Notes: generated by a model not told the origin, from the letters alone. DNA of 64,000 nt from Vibrio rhodolitus (GCF_003350325.1 NZ_QLYZ01000014.1:1-64000), one strand, 5' to 3'. Shown: positions 9,349 to 19,039, numbered from the stretch's first letter. Program-made: numbers and translations.

Positions 9349-9376
9349 ATTAACCCGCTGGGATTAGCGGGTTAAT
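9349..9376 (-). terminator. Terminator of the resolvase-like/MFS operon
   Basis: ATTAACCCGCT pairs with AGCGGGTTAAT (11-bp stem, 6-nt loop). Read on the minus strand, TTTTAC follows. It lies 12 bp past the MFS stop and also bounds the uhpA upstream region. Confidence 0.75.
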
Positions 9377-9388
9377 CAGTTGATAGAG

Positions 9389-10573
9389 TTACGCTTCTTG
9401 CGGCTCAGGACAACTAAAACCACGCAAGATATTGGCTAAGGTAATCGTGGCGAAGAGCACGATCACCAGCGATAAGTGCCAAGCTTGGCTTAAGCCTAAT
9501 TGCACCAACACCATACTGACAATAGATGACACCACCATTTGACCGCCGCCCGACATGGCTGCCGCTGCGCCAGCGTGTTTTTTGTAAGGTTGCATCACCA
9601 TCGCTTGGGCAGTTGGCATCGCAATACCGTTGCCTAGAATCATCATTAGTTGCCCTAACATCAAGTAAAGTGGCTCAACAGGGCAGAAGAACAGCCAAGT
9701 TGCGGCGCTTAAGTGCAATACTGGCGTCCAAAGCAGCATTTTTTTACTGCCGATGATTGGGCGGATGCGATTACAAATACTGGTACCCGCAAGCATGCCA
9801 AGGGCAGGGATAATTGCCCACATCGCGTATTCGTCAGATGTCATGCCAATTTGGTTCTGCATAATAAATGGCATTACCGAAACCGTAGTGATCATCAAGG
9901 CGAAGTTAAGCCAACCAATGCTGGCAAAGCTCATAAAATAACGTGAGGTAATAAGCTCGCGGTATTGCAGCAGCATCTTTTTCGCTGAAGGTACTTTTGA
10001 GCGCTGAGCAATGGTCTCTTGAAAACGAAAAGCGATAATCACCCATGCCAGTGATACGTAGCAAAGCAATGAAATGAACACCATGCTCCAGCCGAAATGG
10101 AAGTTGATAAAACCGCCAATAACTGGTGCAAATAGTGGGGTAATCGAGGCTGCCATGGCAATGTAGGACATCGCAAGTGGTAAATCTGGCCCATTAAAGC
10201 GATCGCGGGTCGAGGCGCGAGCAAGCACAGCGCAGCAGCCGGTGCCGAGTCCTTGCAGAAAACGTCCGGCAATCATGCCAGTAAATGAGTCACTTAAGCA
10301 GATGATCATCACCAGACCAGTCATGGCAATAAGTAAACCACTTAACAGTACTACTTTACGCCCAAGCGCATCAGAGATAGGACCATAGAGAAACTGCGAT
10401 GGACCAAAGCCAAGTAAGTAGATACTTACTAACAACTGCGCTTGGTCGAGTGAAATAGAGAAGTCTTTAGCGATCCAAGGCAGAGAAGGAAAAACTAATC
10501 CCATGCTCAATTGCCCAACGCTAATGATCAGGCAGGCGAGCAGTATGGTTTTGATATCGAAAGCTTTATTCAC
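9389..10573 (-). CDS. MFS exporter, Bcr/CflA type
   Basis: Twelve-segment major facilitator protein of 394 residues. The motif-A region GPISDALGRK lies between segments 2 and 3, and RFLQGLGTGCCAVLARAS is the motif-B/C region of drug:proton antiporters of the Bcr/CflA/EmrD group. Members export drugs, dipeptides or sulfur metabolites from the inner membrane. Its ATG overlaps the stop of the preceding resolvase-like gene (ATGA), which makes the two products translationally coupled and suggests that the partner controls the exporter. The substrate cannot be read from sequence. Confidence 0.82.
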   Translation of the reverse strand: MNKAFDIKTILLACLIISVGQLSMGLVFPSLPWIAKDFSISLDQAQLLVSIYLLGFGPSQFLYGPISDALGRKVVLLSGLLIAMTGLVMIICLSDSFTGMIAGRFLQGLGTGCCAVLARASTRDRFNGPDLPLAMSYIAMAASITPLFAPVIGGFINFHFGWSMVFISLLCYVSLAWVIIAFRFQETIAQRSKVPSAKKMLLQYRELITSRYFMSFASIGWLNFALMITTVSVMPFIMQNQIGMTSDEYAMWAIIPALGMLAGTSICNRIRPIIGSKKMLLWTPVLHLSAATWLFFCPVEPLYLMLGQLMMILGNGIAMPTAQAMVMQPYKKHAGAAAAMSGGGQMVVSSIVSMVLVQLGLSQAWHLSLVIVLFATITLANILRGFSCPEPQEA

Positions 10574-11214
10574 GATTCATCACCACCACGCTGGTGGATG
10601 TGTCCGCGGCGTCTCAGTCCGCCTTCATCATCAATTTGGTTAAGTTTGGCTTTAACTCGTTTCACCGTTGATAGGCTCACATCACACTGTTCGGCAACAC
10701 TTTGTAGTGTGTGTCCTTCTAAGAGTAGGGTTGCGATCTGTTCGTGCTTGGCGCGATCAGCAGGGCGACCACGGAATTTCTTATTCCAAAGCTGAGGATC
10801 ATTTTTGATTGCTTGACGCCCTTGTTCGGCAGCAAAAAGGCGATGCATGGTTTGTACTTTTTCATAGCCAAACAGCAAACTGAGTAGGGTTTCACTTTGT
10901 TGGGAATTTGGCTCAAAGCAAATGGGCTCACACATCAATTGCAGTGTCACCCCTTGGCTTAAAAGCAGCCTAACGGTTGCGTTAACTTGGCTAAAGTCTT
11001 TGCCAAATGCGGTTAGCCACCAGACGACAACCGTATCGCCATCTTGAAGGGCATCAAACATCTGCTTAAATGCAGGTCGCTCTAGTGGAGGGACAAATCC
11101 ACGAACTTGGTCTTCGATGTGTTTAGCATCAGGTGCAAAAGCGTGCAACGCGGCAACCTGCTCTTGATAGGCTTGATTCTTGGGCGAAAAGCGGGTGTAG
11201 AGATACTGCGTCAT
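10570..11214 (-). CDS. Serine-resolvase-like protein with altered active site
   Basis: A 214-residue protein of the resolvase/invertase family. N-terminal YTRFSPKNQ keeps the nucleophile position Ser10 and Arg8, and LERPAF keeps Arg46. The segment that in gamma-delta resolvase reads LDRLGRD (Asp67, Arg68, Arg71) is here LTAFGKD (67-73), so two essential residues are lost and one Arg is Lys. ERQR at the start of the long helix is EKVQ. A C-terminal Hin-like helix-turn-helix is intact (about 150-190, GHTLQSVAEQCDVSLSTVKR). It probably binds DNA but may not recombine it. It overlaps the MFS gene by 4 bp. No inverted repeats or transposase flank it. Confidence 0.8.
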   Translation of the reverse strand: MTQYLYTRFSPKNQAYQEQVAALHAFAPDAKHIEDQVRGFVPPLERPAFKQMFDALQDGDTVVVWWLTAFGKDFSQVNATVRLLLSQGVTLQLMCEPICFEPNSQQSETLLSLLFGYEKVQTMHRLFAAEQGRQAIKNDPQLWNKKFRGRPADRAKHEQIATLLLEGHTLQSVAEQCDVSLSTVKRVKAKLNQIDDEGGLRRRGHIHQRGGDES

Positions 11215-11236
11215 CGTTATACCTCAACGACTAAAG

Positions 11237-11304
11237 TGGGTCATATGCTGTTATGGCTCATAATATATTCTGGCTCATAAATAATTACAACACCAAATGA
11301 GCCA
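11237..11304. repeat. 17-bp-spaced direct repeats with inverted copy
   Basis: TGGGTCAT at 11237, TGGCTCAT at 11254 and TGGCTCAT at 11271 are exactly 17 bp apart. The inverted copy ATGAGCCA is at 11297-11304. The last direct copy and the inverted copy bound a 34-bp unit, which is the length of a resolvase res subsite. The set overlies the likely promoter of the resolvase-like gene, so it is a candidate operator for that protein. Confidence 0.7.
11262..11290 (-). promoter_or_regulatory. Likely promoter of the resolvase-like/MFS operon
   Basis: On the minus strand TTGTAA (11290-11285) and TATATT (11267-11262) are separated by 17 bp, matching a sigma-70 promoter. It lies about 50 bp upstream of the start codon and inside the repeat array. 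Occupancy of the repeats would be expected to repress it. Confidence 0.5.
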
Positions 11305-11572
11305 TCAATTGGCTTTTGATTGTTGTAAACCGATATGGAAAGCTTGCTAGCCTGTTGATAAGTAGACGCTTAATCCATCTAAAAGGAAAGTGGAACTGTC
11401 AGGTTAACGATGGAATGTTTTTGTCAAAAGCAAAAAATTGAGCGGGTGTTGTTTAAGGAACAGTCTATCTGCTTGGTTTGTCAGAATATTCTTACTACTT
11501 AAGCAGTAAATTGTTGTTAACGAACAATATGATCATCAATACAATACGCCGCTTGCTAAATGGGTGTATCAC

Positions 11573-12127
11573 ATGAATAAAATTTGCCTTTTCTCTCTAC
11601 TTGCTTGTTCGTTCCCTGCCGCTGCTTCGCCGTACCTTGGCTTAGAAATGGGACGCTCGCAGCCTGATCATGATATTAAAGTTTATACGGCTAAAAATCG
11701 TGTCGTGACCCCTGATTCAAATGATGTTTTTCTGGGTGTCTATGGCGGTTATGTCCTTAATAAGAGTTGGGCATTTGAAGCGGGCTACCAGCAGAATCAA
11801 TATACGGGCACGGCAACTACTCAAAACCGAACCACTCTTGATGCTGAGCAGTTTTATTTTGCTCCGGTTTATAACCTCTCGTTGACTAACGACCGTGATT
11901 GGGATTTAAAACTCAAAGGTGGCGTTACGTACACTCAATATGATTTGAGCGGTCAAAGCGGTAACCTTACAGCGACGGCGAATAGCAGTGAGCTGGGTTT
12001 AATGCTCGCGGTTGGAGTGGAGTATCAACTGATGCCGGAATTGGGTGTCGGTGCGAATATAAAGTATGTTGCCGATAGCTATACAAGCAGCAGTGCTTTC
12101 ACGTTATCAGCAAGCTACTACTTCTGA
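11573..12127 (+). CDS. Small outer-membrane beta-barrel protein
   Basis: 184 residues from the ATG at 11573, chosen because it gives a clean signal peptide (MNKICLFSLLACSFPAAASP); a GTG nine bases upstream is the alternative. The mature chain has alternating aromatic and polar stretches typical of eight-stranded barrels of the OmpX/OmpA-N type, and ends in ASYYF with the C-terminal Phe recognised by the BAM machinery. No periplasmic peptidoglycan-binding domain follows. It stands alone, and convergent transcription meets a shared terminator. Function unknown. Confidence 0.75.
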   Translation: MNKICLFSLLACSFPAAASPYLGLEMGRSQPDHDIKVYTAKNRVVTPDSNDVFLGVYGGYVLNKSWAFEAGYQQNQYTGTATTQNRTTLDAEQFYFAPVYNLSLTNDRDWDLKLKGGVTYTQYDLSGQSGNLTATANSSELGLMLAVGVEYQLMPELGVGANIKYVADSYTSSSAFTLSASYYF

Positions 12128-12240
12128 GCGTATCCACAGGCGCCATTTCCCAATCTGATTTTCGAGAACTGACTCATTCAGTCTTTGCAAGGTAGGCTTT
12201 GCTTTGTGATAAGGATTGGTGCTTACTCCAGTGATAAGTA

Positions 12241-12264
12241 AAAGGGTCGATATTTCGACCCTTT
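12241..12264. terminator. Bidirectional terminator
   Basis: AAAGGGTCGA and TCGACCCTTT form a perfect 10-bp stem with a 4-nt loop between the convergent outer-membrane and chemoreceptor genes. Confidence 0.8.
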
Positions 12265-12311
12265 GTTCTATAAGATACTTGCGGCTAAGCGCTTGCTTAT
12301 CGCGAGCTTAA

Positions 12312-14285
12312 TTATTGCAGCTTAAACTCTTTTAGCATTTGGCTTTGCGTCTCAGCAAGTTCAGACAAGAAAGCAGATGCTTGGCTTGATTGTCCAATGC
12401 CCACTAAGTTCTGCTCAATAACGTGTTTAATGCCATTGAGTGAAGAGCTGATCTCTTCAGCCGCTTGCGCTTGCTGCTCTGCCGCTACCGACATTTCAGA
12501 AGCGCTATTGGTGATATCAGAAACTGAGGTTTGAATTGAGGAGAGCTTTTCAACCGCTTCTTGTGAAGATTGGTGAACCGTAACCACACGCTGTAAGCAG
12601 CTCTCTACGCGATCTTGAGCAAGATCTGAGTTGGTTTGCAGCTCAGTGATAATGTTCTGAATACGCCCCGTTGATTGCTGAGTTTTTGCCGCTAGAGCGC
12701 GAACTTCGTCGGCAACTACCGCAAAACCACGACCGTATTCGCCTGCGCGTGCCGCCTCAATCGCTGCATTGAGTGCCAATAAGTTGGTTTGCTCAGAAAT
12801 ACTGTTGATCACACTGGCGACTTCACCAATGCGGTGACAGCGCTGTTTAAGCTCTTCAACCACCTCGGCAGTCTCATTTAGCTCGCTAGTAAGAACCTGA
12901 GCGTTCTCTTTATTTTGCTCAACAATTTCGTGACCATCAAAGCAGGCTTCCAGAGCAGAAGAGGCTTTCGATTCGGTGTGCTTTGCGGTTTTCGCTACTA
13001 CACTTGATGAGCTCGACATTTCAGTCACTGCGGTTGCAATCAACTCTACTTGGCTGTTTTGCTCTTGCGCATTTGCAGAAGCCTCTGTCATCACGGCGGC
13101 AAGCTCAGTTGACGAAGAGGAGACTTCGTTACTTTGGTCACGCACATCATTGATCACAGTAGAGATGGTCTTCATTGAAGCTTCCATATCTTTTGCCAGT
13201 TTAGAAAACTCATTTTTACCAGTGAGTTTGGTATGTACTGTGAGATCTTTTTTCGACATCGCACCGAGTGATTCAGATAACTGGTTAAAGATTGCGACAA
13301 TATGATGAGCAAGATAGATCGTCATTACGCTTGCAACAAGAGCGGCAATTAACCATGCTGCAATTTGAATGGTTCTTAACTGATCAACAGCGTCATGGCT
13401 TGCTTGAATGGCAAGTTGACGTTGCTCAGCATTGAGTTTGACGATGCTCTCGATCTCACTGCGAACATCTCCAGCGTGCTCGATTCGGCGTAGCTCAACA
13501 CTGACGTCTTTCTCTAGCAAGTCGATAGCGAAGTTCATTGTTTCAGTAAACGATGAGAAAGTGAGGTCATTAAACTCTTCTACTGCAGGTACATAGCTAA
13601 ACTGTTTAATGGTTTTCAACGCGTTATCGTGGAACATGCGTACTAAATCCACTTCAACCAGTTCACGCATTGAGATGATTTGTGACAAACGAGAGTAGAA
13701 GTAGTCGAGGTTATTAACCAGTTTTTGACCTTCTACTGACCAGGTGAATGTGTCTAGGTCATCGTTGACAACCGAGTAGTCCTCTACCTGACTGACCATA
13801 TAGAATAATGGTTTCCACATTTGTGGCGTGTCTAACCACCAACGGTCATAGATTTGCTGATAGGTTTTGGTTGATTGATGCAGTAAGCCTAAGTACGCCG
13901 TCATCGATTCAGAAATACGCGCAAACACCATGCGCTCTTGATCTGTGGTGAGGGGATTATTTAGGAACGTAGTTTCAATCAGGGTATTGATAGCGGCAAC
14001 TTCGGCTTCTATTTTCTCCATCGTGTCGCTCATCACATTGACATCACCATAGAGCATATCTCGCGTTAGGATGCGGACATTTGCCCATTTTTGGTCAAGT
14101 TTGGCGGCAGCTTCACTACTTTCAACTTGGCGCGTGACAATATTCGATTGCTCTTGAACGTGATTCAAATTGGAGTACATCAAGACTAGAACGCCAGCAA
14201 ACAAAGCGAGAGTGAGAGCAAGAGGGAGAAGCAGCAGCGATCGTAGTGAAAGTGTGGTGACCCATTTAGGAACATTTTTCTTCAT
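12312..14285 (-). CDS. Methyl-accepting chemotaxis protein
   Basis: Chemoreceptor of 657 residues starting at 14285, where AAAGGA is correctly spaced; an ATG 12 nt further upstream overlaps the ribosome site. A short cytoplasmic tail leads to TM1 (about 14-36). A long, mostly helical periplasmic sensor of about 265 residues follows, resembling helical-bimodular domains, then TM2 (about 305-327), a HAMP linker, and the signalling hairpin with the conserved tip [20 protein letters not shown]. It has no C-terminal CheR-docking pentapeptide. Transcribed alone. The ligand is unknown. Confidence 0.9.
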   Translation of the reverse strand: MKKNVPKWVTTLSLRSLLLLPLALTLALFAGVLVLMYSNLNHVQEQSNIVTRQVESSEAAAKLDQKWANVRILTRDMLYGDVNVMSDTMEKIEAEVAAINTLIETTFLNNPLTTDQERMVFARISESMTAYLGLLHQSTKTYQQIYDRWWLDTPQMWKPLFYMVSQVEDYSVVNDDLDTFTWSVEGQKLVNNLDYFYSRLSQIISMRELVEVDLVRMFHDNALKTIKQFSYVPAVEEFNDLTFSSFTETMNFAIDLLEKDVSVELRRIEHAGDVRSEIESIVKLNAEQRQLAIQASHDAVDQLRTIQIAAWLIAALVASVMTIYLAHHIVAIFNQLSESLGAMSKKDLTVHTKLTGKNEFSKLAKDMEASMKTISTVINDVRDQSNEVSSSSTELAAVMTEASANAQEQNSQVELIATAVTEMSSSSSVVAKTAKHTESKASSALEACFDGHEIVEQNKENAQVLTSELNETAEVVEELKQRCHRIGEVASVINSISEQTNLLALNAAIEAARAGEYGRGFAVVADEVRALAAKTQQSTGRIQNIITELQTNSDLAQDRVESCLQRVVTVHQSSQEAVEKLSSIQTSVSDITNSASEMSVAAEQQAQAAEEISSSLNGIKHVIEQNLVGIGQSSQASAFLSELAETQSQMLKEFKLQ

Positions 14286-14976
14286 AGAGTAGTACATCCT
14301 TTATATCTTATTGGTATCAACACCGTTCTTATGACAAAGCTTTCCTTTCTATGTGGAATGACGGCTTAGACGTAATTGTGCGGTAAGAAAATACTGACGA
14401 TGTTAAAAAACGACCAACAATAAAAATCACTCTTAACCATAAATTTTTAATGAAATCGATAACTTAAGTATCCTTGATAAATAACATCTATTATCACTGT
14501 TAAAAATATTAATAGAGTTGTGGGGTGAGTGCTGCAATGGAAGTGGGCTAAGCCCCGTGACATAAGTCATTGGATGCTTTACGCTTTTATATACAAGCCC
14601 TTATATTAACTAATTTGTTGTTAGCTCAGTTTTAACCAAAGTGCTTTGTTGCATAATGATCGGAACTTAAAGTAATAAATAGTAAATATGTAACTGTTTG
14701 TGACACGGAAAGCGAAGTGTACACATTAATATGCAAGTGAGTTTATACCGATTAAGTTGCAAGAGATAATCGTAAAAAAAATCAGGAAATTCAATATAAG
14801 TAGAGTCTAAATAAAAAGTTACGATTGGATTACTTTTGTTTGGTACTAATAATTTTATTTAAATGGGCTATAGTTATTTGTAGGTGGATTATAAGGATTG
14901 AATTAAATAGTGCGCAATATCACTAAAATATAGTCAATTGTGATACTTACGACATCTTTGAATCATAATTCGAACG
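14286..14976. other. Non-coding AT-rich stretch
   Basis: Nearly 700 bp between the divergent chemoreceptor and tryptophanase operon. I see no ORF with a ribosome site and no strong terminator-type hairpin. It presumably holds the chemoreceptor promoter and upstream tna control sequences. An unannotated small RNA cannot be excluded. Confidence 0.5.
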
Positions 14977-14998
14977 GTTTTTTATGCAGATCACATTT
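14977..14998 (+). promoter_or_regulatory. Candidate CRP site of the tna operon
   Basis: The right arm AGATCACATTT matches the CRP consensus exactly; the left arm GTTTTTTATGC matches poorly. Its centre lies about 57 bp before the predicted transcription start, close to the -61.5 position used for E. coli tnaCAB, which is catabolite-activated. Confidence 0.5.
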
Positions 14999-15032
14999 GT
15001 CGTTTATTTGAGTTTATTATTCCGCCGCTCTG

Positions 15033-15038
15033 TAGAAT
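15033..15038 (+). promoter_or_regulatory. Candidate -10 element of the tna promoter
   Basis: TAGAAT lies 47 bp before the tnaC start codon. A weak TTGAGT 19 bp upstream could act as the -35, consistent with an activator-dependent promoter. Confidence 0.4.
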
Positions 15039-15084
15039 ACTGCAATCGTCAACCCACTAATTGCTTTCAAAGAAGGAACATAAG

Positions 15085-15189
15085 ATGACAATGTACCTCA
15101 AAATGCAATACAAAATATGGCTAACATCGTTAGCTTGGTACACCCGCGACCATACGCTATCATTCTTACCTTCTTCCGACCGTATCTAG
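15085..15189 (+). CDS. tnaC: Tryptophanase leader peptide TnaC
   Basis: A 34-codon ORF with the Shine-Dalgarno AAGGA upstream, located 265 bp before tnaA. It contains Trp18 followed four residues later by Asp22 and then Pro29. In E. coli TnaC, Trp12, Asp16 and Pro24 stall the ribosome when free tryptophan is bound, which blocks Rho and permits tnaA transcription. Trp-Asp spacing is identical here; Asp-Pro spacing is seven instead of eight residues. The peptide runs five residues past the proline, unlike E. coli, where proline is last. Confidence 0.85.
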   Translation: MTMYLKMQYKIWLTSLAWYTRDHTLSFLPSSDRI

Positions 15190-15454
15190 GCAGCCTTTGC
15201 CGCATCAGGCTTTTGCAAGCTTGATGGTATAACTATCCAAAATCTGAATTTCTCTAAATGCAATTTCCTCCAATTGATTGTATTCGGCATTCTATTCGAT
15301 TTTGTTTTGGTTATTTAAATTAAATCTCTAACTTCATAACTAAATTTAATTTTTAAATTTAGTCTGACGCCCTACATCTTTAATAAATTAAGGTGAGGGT
15401 AAATATATTTAAAATAAAGTGCTTAAGCACAATTTAGAAATAAAAGGTATTATC

Positions 15455-16918
15455 ATGGAAAACTTTAAACACCTACCAGAACCATTCCGTATTCGCGTTG
15501 TTGAGCCAGTAAAACGTACCACACGTGAGTACCGTGAAGAAGCAATCCTAAAAGCGGGCATGAACCCATTCCTGCTTGATAGTGAAGATGTGTTTATCGA
15601 TTTACTAACCGATAGTGGCACAGGCTCTATCACTCAAGAAATGCAAGCAGCGATGCTGCGTGGTGACGAAGCATACAGCGGCAGCCGCAGCTACTATGCA
15701 CTGTCTAATGCAGTGAAAGAAATCTTTGGTTATGACCTGACTATTCCGACTCACCAAGGTCGTGGTGCAGAGCAAATTTATATCCCGGTACTGATCAAGA
15801 AAGCAGAAAAAGAGCGCGGCCTAGATCGTTCTAAGATGGTTGCATTGTCTAACTACTTCTTCGATACCACGCAAGGTCACACGCAAGTGAACTGCTGTGT
15901 AGCGAAAAACGTGTACACAGATGAAGCATTCGATACTGCAGTAACAGCAGACTTTAAAGGTAACTTTGACTTAGAGAAGCTAGAAGCAGCGATTCTTGAA
16001 GCGGGTCCAAACAACGTACCTTACATCGTAAGTACCATCACTTGTAACTCAGCAGGTGGTCAGCCAGTGTCTATTGCTAACTTGAAAGCAGTATACGAAA
16101 TGGCGCAAAAATACGGCATTCCAGTGATTATGGACTCAGCACGCTTTGCAGAGAACGCTTACTTTGTACAGCAACGTGAAGAAGGCTACAAAGATTGGAC
16201 AATTGAGCAAATCACGTACGAAACCTACAAATACGCTGATGGTCTAGCGATGTCAGCGAAGAAAGATGCCATGGTACAAATGGGTGGTCTACTTTGTTTC
16301 AAAGATGAATCATTCATGGATGTGTACACTGAGTGTCGTACTCTTTGTGTGGTTCAAGAAGGCTTCCCAACATACGGTGGTCTAGAAGGCGGCGCAATGG
16401 AGCGTCTAGCGGTTGGTCTACGTGACGGTATGCGTCAAGAGTGGCTTGCTTACCGTATCAACCAAATCGAATACTTGGTAAATGGTTTGGAAGCAATCGG
16501 TGTTGTTTGTCAGCAAGCTGGTGGTCACGCGGCATTCGTTGATGCAGGTAAACTACTGCCACATATTCCAGCGCATCAATTCCCAGCACACGCTCTAGCT
16601 TGTGAGCTTTACAAAGTAGCGGGTATCCGTGCGGTTGAGATCGGTTCAATGCTACTAGGTCGCGACCCTGCAACAGGTAAGCAACACCCATGTCCAGCAG
16701 AGCTGCTACGTCTAACGATTCCACGTGCAACTTACACCCAAACACACATGGATTTCGTTATCGAAGCATTCGAGAAAGTGAAAGAAAACGCCAGCAACGT
16801 GAAAGGTTTGGATTTCACTTACGAGCCAGCAGTACTGCGCCACTTTACAGCTCGTCTAAAAGAAGTTGAGCCAGAAGCGGCAGAGGCACCAGCAAAGAAG
16901 GAACTTGCTGAAGCTTAA
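15455..16918 (+). CDS. tnaA: Tryptophanase
   Basis: PLP-dependent lyase that splits tryptophan to indole, pyruvate and ammonia. The 487-residue protein starts at 15455 (AAAAGG upstream). The PLP-binding Lys lies in [13 protein letters not shown], and the FFDTTQGH and [13 protein letters not shown] motifs are typical. The C-terminus has an extra Ala/Glu-rich tail of about 15 residues (ending KKELAEA) compared with the E. coli enzyme. The indole it makes is a signal affecting biofilm and virulence in vibrios. It is governed by tnaC-mediated antitermination and probably CRP. The coding strand uses strongly biased codons, as expected for a highly expressed gene. Confidence 0.97.
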   Translation: MENFKHLPEPFRIRVVEPVKRTTREYREEAILKAGMNPFLLDSEDVFIDLLTDSGTGSITQEMQAAMLRGDEAYSGSRSYYALSNAVKEIFGYDLTIPTHQGRGAEQIYIPVLIKKAEKERGLDRSKMVALSNYFFDTTQGHTQVNCCVAKNVYTDEAFDTAVTADFKGNFDLEKLEAAILEAGPNNVPYIVSTITCNSAGGQPVSIANLKAVYEMAQKYGIPVIMDSARFAENAYFVQQREEGYKDWTIEQITYETYKYADGLAMSAKKDAMVQMGGLLCFKDESFMDVYTECRTLCVVQEGFPTYGGLEGGAMERLAVGLRDGMRQEWLAYRINQIEYLVNGLEAIGVVCQQAGGHAAFVDAGKLLPHIPAHQFPAHALACELYKVAGIRAVEIGSMLLGRDPATGKQHPCPAELLRLTIPRATYTQTHMDFVIEAFEKVKENASNVKGLDFTYEPAVLRHFTARLKEVEPEAAEAPAKKELAEA

Positions 16919-16926
16919 TCACATTT

Positions 16927-16948
16927 GCGTGCCCCAATAGGGGCACGC
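16927..16948 (+). terminator. Intercistronic hairpin between tnaA and tnaB
   Basis: GCGTGCCCC and GGGGCACGC form a perfect 9-bp stem with a 4-nt loop, followed by TTTATCTT. The weak T-run suggests partial termination, which would lower permease expression relative to tryptophanase. Confidence 0.7.
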
Positions 16949-17035
16949 TTTATCTTGGGCATCAAAACACAACAAATATTTAGCTTAAGAGACAGTTTTA
17001 TCCAATAACGTGAACAATAACAAAGAGACATATCT

Positions 17036-18250
17036 ATGAAAGGAACTCCCTCACTATTAGGTGGCTCATGTATTATCGCCAGTGTGTGTGTAGGTGCGGG
17101 CATGCTCGGGCTTCCAAGTGCAGGTGCTGGTGCGTGGACAACGTGGTCAGTGATTGCGATTACACTAACAATGGCGATAATGACCATTTCTGGCTGGATG
17201 CTTCTAGAGGCATTCAAGCATTACGATTTAAAAGTTTCATTCAACACTGTAACCAAGGATATGCTTGGTTCTAAAATTAACGGTCTTAACAACATTACCG
17301 TGTATTTTGTTGGCGGTATCTTGTTGTACGCCTACATCACGTCTTCAGGCCTTATTCTGCAAGGTATGTTAGGCATCAGTAGCCAACTCGCGTCTATCTT
17401 GTTTGTGTTGATTTTCTCTACGTTTGTTTGGCACTCAACACGAGCGGTGGATCGCATCTCAGTTGTTCTAATCGCCTTTATGATTCTGAGCTTCGTGTTC
17501 GGTGTGTCAGGTCTAGCCTTGAATATCGACATGTCGGTGCTATTTGACTCAGTGAACAAGCAATCCAGTTACGCGCCATACGCTATGGCGATGCTACCTG
17601 TAGCGCTGACATCATTTGGTTACCACCACTCTGTATCATCAATGCGCGCTTATTATGGCGAAGAGCGCCGCGCTAAGTACGCCATTTTAGGTGGCACTAT
17701 TATCGCGTTAGCTTTGTATTTACTATGGATGTTGTCAATTTACGGCAACTTACCACGTGCGAAGTTTGGTCCTGTGATTGAGCAAGGCGGTAACGTTGAC
17801 GTACTACTGTCAGCTCTAGGTTCAGTGATTGCGTCAGAAAAAGTAGCCAATGCAATCAACAGCTTCTCAATGGCGGCACTATTATCATCGTTTATCGGTG
17901 TGGGTCTTGGGGTATTTGACTTTATTGCCGACTTGTTCAAGTTTGACGACACCAAACAAGGTCGCACTAAATCATGGGCAGTGACTTTCTTGCCACCGCT
18001 GATCATGTCTCTGCTTTTCCCATTCGGCTTTGTTATTGCGATTGGTTATGCAGGTGCAGCTGCGACAGTGTGGGCATGTATCATTCCGGCGTTGTTGGCA
18101 TACAAGTCTCGAGCGCGTAAAGATGGTGCAGAGGGCTTTATGGCTCCTGGCGGCAACGGGATGATTGTAGCAGTTATCATCTTTGGTGTATTGACCGCGG
18201 TTTTCCACATTCTATCTATGCTTGGTATGTTGCCAGCCTTCTTAGGCTAA
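17036..18250 (+). CDS. tnaB: Tryptophan permease (Mtr/TnaB family)
   Basis: Aromatic amino acid:proton symporter of 404 residues with eleven hydrophobic segments. The N-terminal motif GGSCIIASVCVGAGMLGLP is characteristic of the Mtr/TnaB/TyrP family. It lies 117 bp after tnaA in the same direction, the standard tnaAB order, and would supply tryptophan to the enzyme. A strong terminator follows. The symbol is based on operon position; Mtr proteins are close paralogues. Confidence 0.88.
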   Translation: MKGTPSLLGGSCIIASVCVGAGMLGLPSAGAGAWTTWSVIAITLTMAIMTISGWMLLEAFKHYDLKVSFNTVTKDMLGSKINGLNNITVYFVGGILLYAYITSSGLILQGMLGISSQLASILFVLIFSTFVWHSTRAVDRISVVLIAFMILSFVFGVSGLALNIDMSVLFDSVNKQSSYAPYAMAMLPVALTSFGYHHSVSSMRAYYGEERRAKYAILGGTIIALALYLLWMLSIYGNLPRAKFGPVIEQGGNVDVLLSALGSVIASEKVANAINSFSMAALLSSFIGVGLGVFDFIADLFKFDDTKQGRTKSWAVTFLPPLIMSLLFPFGFVIAIGYAGAAATVWACIIPALLAYKSRARKDGAEGFMAPGGNGMIVAVIIFGVLTAVFHILSMLGMLPAFLG

Positions 18251-18277
18251 ACCTTTACAGATATTGATGTGGAAAAA

Positions 18278-18306
18278 GGGACTTGCATTTAGCGAGTCCC
18301 TTTTTT
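18278..18306. terminator. Terminator after tnaB, probably bidirectional
   Basis: GGGACT and AGTCCC pair around an interior GC/GC extension; TTTTTT follows on the plus strand and AAAAA precedes it, so it can serve the convergent TrmH gene too. Confidence 0.8.
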
Positions 18307-18346
18307 ATTGCGCTATAAAATGATTAGAGCGCGAGCTATCGTTCAG

Positions 18347-18868
18347 TTACGCTTCAGCTGCCGACTTTACTTTTAGCTTGTTACGATTATCTCGGCTTGA
18401 ACGAATAAGTTCATCGCCCGTTACCATCGCCTCTGATTTGGCTAAGCGGTCATAAAGCAGTACGTTTACCGATGCCGCTAAGTTCATACAACCAATGGTT
18501 GGTACATACACCACATGATCGGCTTGATCGGCAACTTCTTGTGGAATAGAACCGTCTTCAGGACCAAAAATGTACACGGCTTTCTCAGGGTGGCTAAAGT
18601 GAGGTAGAGGGGTCGCACCTAATGCCAGTTCTACGCAGACCACGCTAACGTCTTGCGGAATAGCTTCAAGGATAGAGCTTACCCCTCTCAGTGGTGTGTG
18701 CTCACTAACACTTTTGGTGTCGGTGGTGAATTTGGCTGCGCGATCGTAGCGCGTTCCTGTATAAAGCACCTCATCCGCTTGATAACAACCTACCGCTCTC
18801 ATTACCGCACCCACGTTCTCTGGGCTTTTGGGGTTAATTAATCCGATTATCGCTAGGTTATCTTTCAT
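18347..18868 (-). CDS. TrmH-family RNA methyltransferase
   Basis: SPOUT-superfamily enzyme of 173 residues that transfers a methyl group from SAM to RNA ribose. The three family motifs are present: NPKSPENVGAVMRA near the N-terminus, YIFGPEDGSIP in the middle, and IGCMNLAASVNVLLYD forming the trefoil-knot SAM site. It lacks the N-terminal substrate-binding domain of RlmB/TrmH, so it is a minimal TrmL-like member. Its RNA target cannot be assigned. Monocistronic. Confidence 0.88.
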   Translation of the reverse strand: MKDNLAIIGLINPKSPENVGAVMRAVGCYQADEVLYTGTRYDRAAKFTTDTKSVSEHTPLRGVSSILEAIPQDVSVVCVELALGATPLPHFSHPEKAVYIFGPEDGSIPQEVADQADHVVYVPTIGCMNLAASVNVLLYDRLAKSEAMVTGDELIRSSRDNRNKLKVKSAAEA

Positions 18869-18987
18869 TAGAGGATCTCAAAGAAAATGCAGTGCGCTGA
18901 CTGCGAAAGGGCGGCATTCTACCAAAGCTACTGGCAATGCTAAAGCAAAAGCCTGACAGCCAGCATTGTTGTGGTGTTTAAATGAAA

Positions 18988-19010
18988 AAGCGATGCACTA
19001 GGCACCGCTT
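18988..19010 (-). terminator. Terminator of the DUF2750 gene
   Basis: AAGCGATGC and GCACCGCTT form a stem with one G-T pair; the minus strand continues into TTTTTC. Confidence 0.65.
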
Positions 19011-19039
19011 TATAAACAGAAATTGCACCACGCTGTCTG

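Larger units (their letters stand above)
11215..11572. other. Divergent intergenic region
   Basis: 358 bp between the resolvase-like gene and the outer-membrane protein gene. It contains the repeat array and likely minus-strand promoter listed separately. The part nearer the outer-membrane gene is AT-rich with no clear operator or small ORF. Confidence 0.6.

Noticed and set aside
10570..11214. Resolvase gene as a sign of a transposon
   Set aside because: No transposase, terminal inverted repeats or cargo are visible nearby, and catalytic residues are altered.
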